DNA of 64,000 nucleotides from Candidatus Eisenbacteria bacterium (GTDB taxonomy: Bacteria > Eisenbacteria > RBG-16-71-46 > CAIMUX01 > JAHJDP01). The stretch covers positions 1 to 64,000 of the forward strand of contig JAHJDP010000087.1 in NCBI GenBank assembly GCA_018831195.1, in the 5' to 3' direction. The number at the start of each line of letters is the position of its first letter. Position 1 is the first letter of the stretch. Positions 9,798 through 17,555 of this stretch are shown in pieces. A model generated the notes under the pieces. That model searched no databases. It saw nothing but the letters and a program-made list of their open reading frames with translations, and was not told the origin of the DNA. The translations under genes were made by a program, and so were the position numbers.

Positions 9798-10449
9798 CCT
9801 TCTCTCCCCCATCCTTCTCTACCCCGTCCTTCTCTACCGCCGTTTTATCTTCCCCGGTCTTCTCTCCCGCCATCTGATGCCTTTGGAGAAACCGAAGATA
9901 CCCTTGCCGGAATCCCTCCCGATGGAACCGCTCATAATCGGCAGCCTCCAGCGCGCGCAACTTTTGGAACCGAAGGAGGTATTCTTCCCATATCGCTTGA
10001 GTCCGCAACGGCCTCCAGCTGCTGTTCATCATTATGGGCCCGACTTTAACTTTTGTCCCTTCCAGTTCGCGGCTCATCGCCTCGGGATCGAATTCATCGA
10101 GGATCTGGCGGGTGCCTTCGGCCACCGCCTCCTGGTATCCCTCGAGCAAGGCGGCATGATGAAGTTTCAGCTCCTGCACCCATTGATGCAATGACCGCCG
10201 GACCGCCTCTTTTTCGGATGATGTGAGGAGCTTCGCCGCCAGATCGTGCGGCTTCAACGAAAGCAACTCCGGATCGGCGCCGGGCAATTGATTCGCCTTT
10301 CGAAATCCGTCCATACCCCGCCACATGTCGAGCAGGAACTCCAGGAGTTCGAGGTTGACGTCGGCCAGAAGACGGGAGAAAGCCTGTTGCCCTGACAGCA
10401 CCTCTTTGGGCAGCGCTTGCGGGGCATCATTGGGTGCTTCCGTTCCCAT
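9784..10449 (-). CDS. T6SS Fha/TagH C-terminal-domain protein lacking an FHA domain
   Basis: About 221 residues. The central region (a helical block from LLADVNLELLEFLLDMWRG through ALLEGYQEAVAE to a DEFDPEAM motif) resembles the C-terminal domain of T6SS FHA proteins (TagH/Fha1). In those proteins an N-terminal phosphothreonine-binding FHA domain comes first. Here the reading frame starts just before the C-terminal domain, and no FHA domain is visible upstream on this strand. The tail is a low-complexity Lys/Glu/Asp repeat (VEKDG-type units). The start ATG at 10449 is preceded by a GAGGA-like site. It is the first gene of the T6SS operon and overlaps tssJ. Assignment rests on pattern resemblance only. 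Confidence 0.6.
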   Translation of the reverse strand: MGTEAPNDAPQALPKEVLSGQQAFSRLLADVNLELLEFLLDMWRGMDGFRKANQLPGADPELLSLKPHDLAAKLLTSSEKEAVRRSLHQWVQELKLHHAALLEGYQEAVAEGTRQILDEFDPEAMSRELEGTKVKVGPIMMNSSWRPLRTQAIWEEYLLRFQKLRALEAADYERFHREGFRQGYLRFLQRHQMAGEKTGEDKTAVEKDGVEKDGGEKDETS

Positions 10450-10673
10450 CGGTCGCCGCTTCCTCTGTTGGAGATCAAGATTACCCGCCCCGAGACCGGC
10501 ACGCCGGTGGCGCTCGGATTCACCTTCAAGGCACACACTATCTTGTGCGAGAGAAATGGGAGCGTCAAGGATGCAGCGGGAGCAGACTCCATATCCCTTG
10601 AACCGATCCCCAAATCTCCCTCACCATAGGTTCATGATCCGGTCGTTTTGATCGGAGGGGGGATTCATCAACA

Positions 10674-10916
10674 ATGACCGATATGACCCGGATTTCAAAC
10701 CTTTCGGCGCCGCGCAGGGACCCCGCCGCCAAGCCTCCCTCCGGTTGGCTGTGGTTCGGCATCGGGATCTTGCTGCTTCTCGGCTCGTTGGCTTTTTCAA
10801 TCCTCCTGCCGCGTGAGCCGATAGGGAAGCTGGAACGTTCCCTCGCGCCCATTGATATGACGATCGAAGCGACATCCGATGCAACGGGTGAAATAGAGGG
10901 ATCAGAGAACCCATGA
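10674..10916 (+). CDS. Small single-span membrane protein, divergent to the T6SS operon
   Basis: 80 residues. The N-terminus is basic and Pro-rich, one membrane segment lies near residues 25-44 (WLWFGIGILLLLGSLAFSILL), and the tail is acidic and probably periplasmic. A purine-rich GGAGGGGGGA lies about 11 nt before the ATG. Its stop overlaps the start of the next gene (ATGA), so the two are translationally coupled. No family is recognised. The divergent position next to the T6SS membrane genes suggests, but does not prove, a role in that envelope apparatus. Confidence 0.6.
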   Translation: MTDMTRISNLSAPRRDPAAKPPSGWLWFGIGILLLLGSLAFSILLPREPIGKLERSLAPIDMTIEATSDATGEIEGSENP

Positions 10917-11917
10917 CCGGGATCCGAGCGGCATCAGGGCGCCGAACAACATCGATTCATGCCGGCAGATGTCTTGAGCGATGCGCCGGAATCCTTATTT
11001 GGCGCCTTGCCGATCCGTCCACCTTGCCTGTCGAGGCGCTCTCCGCCGGAGCCGCCGGCTCCGCGAAGCGGCGCCGTTCAAAAGCCGACACCCTCCTCCG
11101 CATTTTTGGGATGGGTCTGGGGATCGGCGGATTCCTTCTCCTTGCCGCGGGGATCCTTGGCACCCGCGATGTTCGACATCTCACCCAGCGCTACATCACC
11201 AATCCGCCGGGATTTTCCATCCGTCAGACGGCCGATGAGCTGGAGCGGGCCCTTGATCAAGCCTGGTGGCGACCCCTGCAGCCCGGTCTCGCTCCGCGCC
11301 TGAACCGCCTCGCGGACGCCATCCGCCAGGGTCGGCGAACTCTTATGGAGGCCGCCGTTGCCTATTCCAACGCCGGCGAGCGGATGATGGAATACGGTCT
11401 GCCCGGCCGGCTGATTTATGGACCGGAGATCACCCGGCCGATAGTGGAAGCCCTGGCCCGTGTGTCGACCCGATGGCATCGAACCAGCTTGACTTATCTT
11501 CATATACAACAAGTGATAGCGCCATATCTTGAACCCGTCGTGGATCCGTCGCAAAGACTGGTGTTGACCCTGAAGCAGGCCCCGCCGCATCACGCCCTCC
11601 TTATAACAGTTCGCAATGAAGCGGGGCAGGAGATTTATGCCACGCCGCCGATCCCTGTCGGGTCAACCGCGGAAATCCCCTTCCGTCCAGGGTCAATCCT
11701 CACGTTGAGTGATCTGACGCGGCCGGCGAACGACAAGCCGTTTCAGATTCTCGAGGATATAAGCCGGCCGCTGGAAGATCTTTCGGAAAAGAGGCCCCTC
11801 GAATTTCCGGTGCATGGCGCCTCATTTCAGATTGGGTTTTCCGGAGAGCTGGCGGCCGCGGCGCCGCCTTGGGACCGGCTTCCTCCCGCCATCCGCCAGG
11901 AATTGGACATGCCTTAG
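10913..11917 (+). CDS. Unknown inner-membrane protein with large periplasmic domain
   Basis: 334 residues, start codon overlapping the previous stop (ATGA). A basic patch (KRRRSK) precedes one membrane span near residues 68-85 (GLGIGGFLLLAAGILG). The rest would lie in the periplasm: first an alpha-helical part, then a beta-rich part (residues about 210-325). I recognise no family. The topology (short cytoplasmic part, one span, large periplasmic domain) resembles accessory parts of trans-envelope complexes. About 130 nt separate it from the next gene. Confidence 0.6.
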   Translation: MTGIRAASGRRTTSIHAGRCLERCAGILIWRLADPSTLPVEALSAGAAGSAKRRRSKADTLLRIFGMGLGIGGFLLLAAGILGTRDVRHLTQRYITNPPGFSIRQTADELERALDQAWWRPLQPGLAPRLNRLADAIRQGRRTLMEAAVAYSNAGERMMEYGLPGRLIYGPEITRPIVEALARVSTRWHRTSLTYLHIQQVIAPYLEPVVDPSQRLVLTLKQAPPHHALLITVRNEAGQEIYATPPIPVGSTAEIPFRPGSILTLSDLTRPANDKPFQILEDISRPLEDLSEKRPLEFPVHGASFQIGFSGELAAAAPPWDRLPPAIRQELDMP

Positions 11918-12049
11918 AGGCGGCGACACAACATTGGATTCGCTTGTTCTCGGCGCACGACGATTGCTATTCTCGCAAAGAGTCAATATTCAGAATCCGA
12001 TTCTGATCGGATGAAGCCATCAATTGCCCTTCGCAGGGAGGAGATGATC

Positions 12050-13882
12050 ATGTTTTTTAGACGTCATAATTTTCTATGGAGCCTGCTCCTCGTTCTTCCT
12101 CTTCTCTTCGCCGTCGGTTGCAGCGACGACGACAATGGCGGCACCCAACCGACGGGTTCGGATGAGCCGCCGTTATTGGTCACACCGACCGTTCCCACCA
12201 ATGTGACCGTCGGAAACGCCACGGCCGAGGCGATTGTTGAAGGGCAGCTGGCGATGGCTCAAGGGATGGCCTCTTTCGCCACCGCATTTACAGCGCCCGC
12301 CAACAATGCCGATTGGGATGATGTGGGCGGATGTTTCTCTTACACGGTATCCTATCAGGCCTGTACATGGACTTATCGCGTCTGTGAACTCACTTCCGGC
12401 TACGAGTGGACGCTGACCCTCGACGGCGCCTGCGATGGCACGACCTATGCAAACTGGGTGGCGATGAGAATCACCACCAACGCCAACGGCACCGAGGGAA
12501 CGCTTAGAATCTATGGACAAAACACGGCAACGGTGGAATTCGCGGCGGCGTGGACCAGCACGGCGACGTCCGGCACCTGGACATATTATGAGGGTGACAT
12601 TAACGCGTCGAATGTCGCCGCCATCATGGCATGGACTCAGAACACCGACGGCTCATCCGACTGGACCTATACCGTTCCCGCGGATATGAAGTGGGAAACC
12701 CATATTTCCGGCGATGGCGCCTCGGGATATTGGAGATTGTACGAGTGGAACGGCACGGCCTGGTGGCTCACCAGCCAGATCCTTTGGGATGCCGACGGCG
12801 GTTCCTACACGACTTATGATGAACAGGGAGGAATTGTCAGCCAGGAAACCTGGGGCGATGCCGGCGACGATCCGATCTGCCAGGTATCGACGATGACGCT
12901 CGATTTCGAAACGGTCACCATCGGCCAGTCGGCGACACTTTCTTATACAATATCCAACAGCGGCGGCGGGACGCTCACAGGAAGCGTCGGCCCCGGATGT
13001 GATGATTTCCAGATTATACAAGGCTCCGGGAGTTTCAGCCTCGCGGCGGGGGCGAGCCACACGGTGACGATCGCCTTCGCGCCGAGCATCTCCGGTTATC
13101 AAAGCTGCAGCATCGACAATGGGACCGCCTGCGAAAATGTCCTGGCCTTCGGCTTGGGGTCCACCGGCGCGGATGAGCCTGAGTTGCCCGACACGCCGAT
13201 CCCCGATGTCAGCCTGATTGATATCGGCAACACCTTGGCGCAGGGAACGGTCGCGGGGAGCGCTCAGATCATTGCAAGCTTGGTGGGATTCGGGACAGCT
13301 TTCACAAATCCGGCAAACGGCGCCGATTGGGATGATCTCGGCGGCGGTTGCTGGGAATACGAGCTCACCGAAGCCGGGTGCACCTGGACTTATGAGGTCT
13401 GTTTGGACGGCACAGACTTTGTGTGGATCATCACACTCAACGGCACCTGCGACAGCGGGAGCTACAGCAACTGGGTCGCCGTTCGGATCACAGTGAACGA
13501 GGACGGGACCCAAGGCACCTTCGTCATGTACGAGCAGAACTCGACGACGGTCGCCTTCACTCTCGCCTGGACCAGTAACGCGACATCCGGCACTTGGACT
13601 CTTTACAGCGGAACACAGAGCCAGAGCAACCTCATCGGTATCATGACCTGGGTCGACAACGGAGACGGCACCGAGGAATGGACTTGGACCATCCCCGAGA
13701 TGACGCGATGGGAGATGCAACTCAGCAGCAGTGGAACATCCGGCTGGTACAAGGCCTACTACTGGGATGATGATGGTCAAGTTTGGTGGCTCCGCACCGA
13801 GATCACCTGGATGATCAACGGCACCGGTACGATGACGACATACGATGAAGAGGGCGCCGTCGAAGATGAAGAGTCCTGGTAG
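12050..13882 (+). CDS. Large lipoprotein with an internally duplicated module flanking an ASH domain
   Basis: 610 residues from the ATG at 12050. The ATGs at 12011 and 12044 are less likely because the Shine-Dalgarno AGGGAGGAG (12035-12043) is correctly spaced only for 12050. It has a lipoprotein signal with lipobox FAVGC. Two copies of a module of about 220 residues are recognisable: both contain ANxADWDD(V/L)GG, then a CTWTY.VC pair, then AWTS.ATSGTWT, then a Trp-rich end with TTYDE. Between them lies one four-Cys ASH-type Ig domain (CQVSTMTLDFETVTIG...) like the repeats of the protein at 20507. An intrinsic terminator follows. Function unknown; a surface or adhesive role is inferred only from export and repeats. 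Confidence 0.85.
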   Translation: MFFRRHNFLWSLLLVLPLLFAVGCSDDDNGGTQPTGSDEPPLLVTPTVPTNVTVGNATAEAIVEGQLAMAQGMASFATAFTAPANNADWDDVGGCFSYTVSYQACTWTYRVCELTSGYEWTLTLDGACDGTTYANWVAMRITTNANGTEGTLRIYGQNTATVEFAAAWTSTATSGTWTYYEGDINASNVAAIMAWTQNTDGSSDWTYTVPADMKWETHISGDGASGYWRLYEWNGTAWWLTSQILWDADGGSYTTYDEQGGIVSQETWGDAGDDPICQVSTMTLDFETVTIGQSATLSYTISNSGGGTLTGSVGPGCDDFQIIQGSGSFSLAAGASHTVTIAFAPSISGYQSCSIDNGTACENVLAFGLGSTGADEPELPDTPIPDVSLIDIGNTLAQGTVAGSAQIIASLVGFGTAFTNPANGADWDDLGGGCWEYELTEAGCTWTYEVCLDGTDFVWIITLNGTCDSGSYSNWVAVRITVNEDGTQGTFVMYEQNSTTVAFTLAWTSNATSGTWTLYSGTQSQSNLIGIMTWVDNGDGTEEWTWTIPEMTRWEMQLSSSGTSGWYKAYYWDDDGQVWWLRTEITWMINGTGTMTTYDEEGAVEDEESW

Positions 13883-13927
13883 TTTCGACGGAATTAAAGC
13901 CGCTCCTTGCGAAAAGATTGAGATGAG

Positions 13928-13958
13928 ACCGGGCGCCGCGAAAGGCGCCCGGTTTTGT
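13928..13958 (+). terminator. Intrinsic terminator after the duplicated lipoprotein gene
   Basis: A perfect 10-bp stem, ACCGGGCGCC (13928-13937) and GGCGCCCGGT (13944-13953), with a GCGAAA loop and a following T-rich run (TTTTGT). It ends the transcript of the gene at 12050 and separates it from the PEGA/CsgG gene group. It also makes any start of the next gene upstream of this point unlikely. Confidence 0.9.
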
Positions 13959-14102
13959 CACCCGCGCATTCCCGTGTTCGTTGACACTCCCCCCAGACTG
14001 GTGAAGAATGAATCCGCAATGACGACCGGCAAAAAACCCAGCCTGAGACCCGGCGGATGGCGTCTAGCCGCCTCTGCGGAAACCGGGTGGTCTATCCCGC
14101 CC

Positions 14103-15218
14103 ATGAACTTCACGACGGGCCTGATCTTCCTTGGCTTGTTTCTTCCCCTCCTCTTTTCCGCCTGTGGCGGCCAAGGGGGGTTGAAGATTGATGTCCGCGA
14201 TATGTCTAACAACTCGGTCGCCGATGTGGAAATCCGCCAGGTCGGCCAGGACAATCGCCTGCTGGGAAAAACCAATGAAAGCGGTACAGCCACGATCCAC
14301 CCCGACCGGGGAGAGGGCTCCGTTCTGATTAAATTGAACCGGCCCGCCGAAGATGGACGCGTCTACCAGTTCCGTGCTTCCTATACCCTGTCGGAGGAGG
14401 ATTTCCGTGTCGGCGTCAAGGTCATCCGCATTGAAGGGATCGACGGTGAGAGCCCATCCGGACAGATCACGACCAGTCTCTTGCGGCTATCCAGCACGCC
14501 GACAGGAGCCGAAGTTTGGATCAATGGTGCGTATAAAGGCATAACTCCCATCAGCTTACCCGATCTCGCCCCCGGGCGCTCTCTGGTCATCCTGACGAAG
14601 CAGGGTTGGCACCCGGATTCGACCGAGATTTTTCTCGAGGCGGGCGATGAAGTGGAGCACTTCCGGGAGCTCTCCGCCACCGCCGTCAAGACCGCCAGCC
14701 TGGAGATCCTATCGGATCCCTCCGGCGCGGCGATTTATATCGACGGCGCTCCAACCAACCGCACAACACCGGCGACACTGACCGATCTCCAGCCGGGTGA
14801 GCGCCGCGTCCGCTCCAGCCTGAGCGGCTACAAAAATGTGGAGCGGACCGTCCGTCTCAAGGCCGGAGGCGCCGGCTTTATCGATCTCGGCCCACTTCCT
14901 CTCGTTGAATCGACCCCCGCCCCCGTTCCCCGGGACGACTCCAATATCGCCGCCCCCGTGTCTTCGTCGTTCGAGAAACGGTACGGCGTGAGTACCGCCC
15001 CCTATTTCGCGGAAGTTTATATCGACGGCTCCGACCAGAACCTCAATATTCTGGGCAAGTTCAGTTTGACATTGAAAGATGGTCTTCACCGATTCAGGGT
15101 CATCAACCAACAGGCGGGTATCGATCGCGTCCTCACCTATGAGGTCAAGAAGGGCGATCCTAATGACAAATTGATATTGGATTGGAGCAAAGGCGTCGTC
15201 CGCGCCAAGAAAGATTAA
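14103..15218 (+). CDS. PEGA-domain lipoprotein
   Basis: About 371 residues from ATG 14103, giving a short lipoprotein signal ending LLFSAC; an in-frame ATG at 14019 with a longer basic n-region is the alternative. After the Cys comes a carboxypeptidase-regulatory-like beta-sandwich (LKIDVRDMSNNSVADVEIRQ). Two PEGA domains follow (SSTPTGAEVWINGAYKGITP and SDPSGAAIYIDGAPTNRTTP), then a degenerate third (STAPYFAEVYIDG). PEGA domains are common in surface-layer and envelope proteins. It is the first gene after the terminator and lies 68 nt before three CsgG-like genes on the same strand, so a joint envelope role is likely. Confidence 0.8.
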   Translation: MNFTTGLIFLGLFLPLLFSACGGQGGLKIDVRDMSNNSVADVEIRQVGQDNRLLGKTNESGTATIHPDRGEGSVLIKLNRPAEDGRVYQFRASYTLSEEDFRVGVKVIRIEGIDGESPSGQITTSLLRLSSTPTGAEVWINGAYKGITPISLPDLAPGRSLVILTKQGWHPDSTEIFLEAGDEVEHFRELSATAVKTASLEILSDPSGAAIYIDGAPTNRTTPATLTDLQPGERRVRSSLSGYKNVERTVRLKAGGAGFIDLGPLPLVESTPAPVPRDDSNIAAPVSSSFEKRYGVSTAPYFAEVYIDGSDQNLNILGKFSLTLKDGLHRFRVINQQAGIDRVLTYEVKKGDPNDKLILDWSKGVVRAKKD

Positions 15219-15286
15219 CGCTTCTTCGTTGTGGATTTCGGCGCCGTTAACGTTTCAACCAAGTGTTCCGATATGGAGGTGAAACG

Positions 15287-16423
15287 ATGATCCCTTATAC
15301 AAACCGTGAGAATGGCCGTTCCACATCAATCGCCGCAGCCGCCGGGGACATGCTTCTTTTACTTGCCATCGCCTGTCTTCTGCTTGTACCGGTACGCCCC
15401 GCCGAATCCCAGGCGCCGGTTCCCGAGGATCCCTCGCTGGTGGGAGATTCAAAAAGCGTCTGCCAGGCCTTCTGGGATCAGGAATACGACGAAGCGTTGA
15501 AGTTAGCGGATAAAATCCTAAAGACAGAGGAATCCATACCGGTGAAGGTCGGCGTGTACAAATGCACAGCCTGCACCTATGTCGCCAAGGGAGAGCTCCC
15601 CAATGCGATGAAGTCTATCGAGAGCATGCTCCAGCTGGATCCATCCGCCCGTTACTCGCCTGATTATCTCTATCCCCCGCCGGTGCTCGATCTCTATCAC
15701 ACTGTTCGGGAATCACTCTACGCCGGGTCGATGGATATCAAAACCATCGCCATTGGAGATTTCGAAGACAACTCGGTTTTTGTCGACAAGGACGGGAAGT
15801 ATGACTACTCCAAGCTGCGCCTGGCACTCGTCCACACGGTCATGGCCGATCTGGCGCAGGCGACATCATTGAAGATCGTCGACCGGCAGCGCACCGAGAC
15901 GATTCTTAAGGAGATCGAGCTGGGGCAATCGGGTTTCACCGATCCCGAAGAGGCGGTCCGCGCCGGCAAGCTGCTCGGCGCCCAAACCTTTATTTTCGGT
16001 CAATATATGATTCTTAATAAGAACACTGTACGGATCGACGCCCGGGTTGTTCATACAGCGACGGGAGAGGTTATCCTGACGCACAGCACCACCGGCGATT
16101 TCTCTGGCGACCCGGAGAAATTCCTAGCCCTCGAAAGGGATTTGGTGATGGGCCTGGCCGAGGGGATCGAGAAGATTCTGCTTTTGGGCGAGGCGCCCAT
16201 GGAATGCCGGAGCCTGGCCGCATCCTATTTCGATGGAAAAACCAAGACCATCGGCAAGCGCAAGAAATACGTCGAAAGCAAGTTCCTCACGGCGGAGGCG
16301 TTAGAGCTTGAGGACAGAGGCGATCTCAAACAAGCTCGTACGGTCTGGCATTCAGTTGTTGAATTAGATCCCGAAAACGATGTGGCTCGAGCGCGTGTCC
16401 GTTCACTGGACGCACTTCTTTGA
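15287..16423 (+). CDS. CsgG/FlgO-like exported protein, paralogue 1
   Basis: 378 residues; the ATG at 15287 is favoured by GGAGGTG about 8 nt upstream. A signal peptide ends near ESQAP without a lipobox Cys. The N-terminal third is helical and TPR-like. The central domain has the CsgG/FlgO pattern: IKTIAIGDFEDNS, a helix, LKIVDRQRTETILKEIELG, GKLLGAQTFIFGQY and RIDARVVHTATGEVI. A C-terminal TPR-like helix pair follows (LELEDRGDLKQARTVWHSVVELDP). CsgG forms an outer-membrane secretion pore for curli; FlgO-like relatives are periplasmic or outer-membrane proteins of unclear role. Only the fold is inferred here, not pore formation. It is followed 11 nt later by a close paralogue. Confidence 0.8.
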   Translation: MIPYTNRENGRSTSIAAAAGDMLLLLAIACLLLVPVRPAESQAPVPEDPSLVGDSKSVCQAFWDQEYDEALKLADKILKTEESIPVKVGVYKCTACTYVAKGELPNAMKSIESMLQLDPSARYSPDYLYPPPVLDLYHTVRESLYAGSMDIKTIAIGDFEDNSVFVDKDGKYDYSKLRLALVHTVMADLAQATSLKIVDRQRTETILKEIELGQSGFTDPEEAVRAGKLLGAQTFIFGQYMILNKNTVRIDARVVHTATGEVILTHSTTGDFSGDPEKFLALERDLVMGLAEGIEKILLLGEAPMECRSLAASYFDGKTKTIGKRKKYVESKFLTAEALELEDRGDLKQARTVWHSVVELDPENDVARARVRSLDALL

Positions 16424-16434
16424 AAGGGCCGGCC

Positions 16435-17550
16435 ATGATGAAAGAGATCCGGTTGATCCTGCTCGCGGGTGCGCTGCTGCTTGCGGGCGCGCCGCTGCTC
16501 CTCATGACAACCGCGGGGTTCTGTCAAAGCGACATGAATATCACCGAGCAGGACCTGGCTCGTTTCCGGGAAAGCCCGATGGAATTCTTTTTCGAAATGG
16601 AATCGGGTTCTGCGATTCGCGCCGCAGAAATTCTTCTTCAAGAGAAGGATTTACACAATGGTGAGAGAAAAGACATTCTTACCACCATGGGGATGATCTA
16701 TCTGGCAGAGGGTCATCCCCGCGCGGCGCGGGCGTCATTTATGGAATGTATAACTCAGGATCCCCAGGCCGAGTTGACCGGCGCCGCAAAGCTCCCACCG
16801 CCGGTCGTGAATCTCTTCTATTCGCTTCGGGACAGCATTGTCTTGGCGAGACGGATTGAGCGTCCCCTGCAACTCAACACGCTTGCCATCGGGGACATCG
16901 AAAACAACTCCATCATTCCGGGACCGTTCGATCTCGACAAATTCGCAAAGGGGCTGGTTCATATCATCACCACCGATCTCTCCGGGATCGACAACCTCAC
17001 TCTCGTGGACCGGCAGCGCCTTGATGTTCTCCGCCGGGAGATCGAGATGAACAACAACGACGCCATTTTTGATCCCGAGAAACGGGTGGCGTTCGGCAAG
17101 CTTACCGGGGCGGGCTCGTTTCTTTTCGGCAGTCTCATGATGGCCGAAAAGAACAACCTCCGAATCGATCTCCGGCTGGTTGAAACCGAGACCGGTGAAA
17201 TCCTCCTCGCGGAGAGTGTCGACGGCAAAGCCAAGAGCGGATCCGATCTGATCAAGCTGGAACAGAAGCTGGTGGTCGATATCCTAGCCCCAAAAATCAA
17301 AGACCTTCTGGGTGGCGGTCCGGAGGATTGGGATAAAAACTTGAAAAACCAGATTCGTCGGCGAGAGGATGAGAAGTATCTTGTGATGGTGCTGGCAACA
17401 GGTCGGGCCGTGCTGGCTGAAGAGGCGGGCGATTTGGCGGCCGCCGCAACGGCATGGGCCGAGGTTGTCGCGTTGGATCCGAGGAATGAACAGGCCGCCG
17501 GCCGCACCCGTTCTCTGGCCGCCTACGCGGCCTATACCTCGAAGGAGTAA
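16435..17550 (+). CDS. CsgG/FlgO-like exported protein, paralogue 2
   Basis: 371 residues from ATG 16435, with AAAGGG just upstream. The signal peptide ends near AGFCQS; the Cys is preceded by Phe, so lipidation is doubtful. The architecture copies its upstream neighbour: helical N-terminus with the shared KLPPPVVNLFYSLRDS segment, CsgG-like core (LNTLAIGDIENNS, LTLVDRQRLDVLRREIEM, FGKLTGAGSFLFGSL, RIDLRLVETETGEIL), then a C-terminal TPR-like pair (AEEAGDLAAAATAWAEVVALDP). The tandem arrangement and shared architecture indicate gene duplication. A gap of 5 nt to the next gene supports one operon. Confidence 0.8.
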   Translation: MMKEIRLILLAGALLLAGAPLLLMTTAGFCQSDMNITEQDLARFRESPMEFFFEMESGSAIRAAEILLQEKDLHNGERKDILTTMGMIYLAEGHPRAARASFMECITQDPQAELTGAAKLPPPVVNLFYSLRDSIVLARRIERPLQLNTLAIGDIENNSIIPGPFDLDKFAKGLVHIITTDLSGIDNLTLVDRQRLDVLRREIEMNNNDAIFDPEKRVAFGKLTGAGSFLFGSLMMAEKNNLRIDLRLVETETGEILLAESVDGKAKSGSDLIKLEQKLVVDILAPKIKDLLGGGPEDWDKNLKNQIRRREDEKYLVMVLATGRAVLAEEAGDLAAAATAWAEVVALDPRNEQAAGRTRSLAAYAAYTSKE

Positions 17551-17555
17551 CGGAG

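Noticed and set aside
10468-10629. Plus-strand frame of about 53 residues starting with TTG (EIKITRPETGTPVALGF...) in the divergent T6SS promoter region
   Set aside because: Codon use looks somewhat gene-like, but it lacks a clear ribosome site, stops early and matches no family I know; the region must also hold two promoters.
10417-10629. FHA domain of the T6SS Fha protein lost by frameshift
   Set aside because: None of the minus-strand frames upstream of 10449 shows the FHA signature, so a simple frameshift does not explain its absence.
12653-13780. Minus-strand frame of 375 residues inside the duplicated lipoprotein gene
   Set aside because: Antisense shadow; low-complexity composition, and the plus-strand gene has lipobox, ribosome site and repeats.
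13845-14102. N-terminal extension of the PEGA lipoprotein back to 13845
   Set aside because: It would run through the intrinsic terminator at 13928-13958 and overlap the previous gene; the lipoprotein signal begins at 14103 (or 14019).
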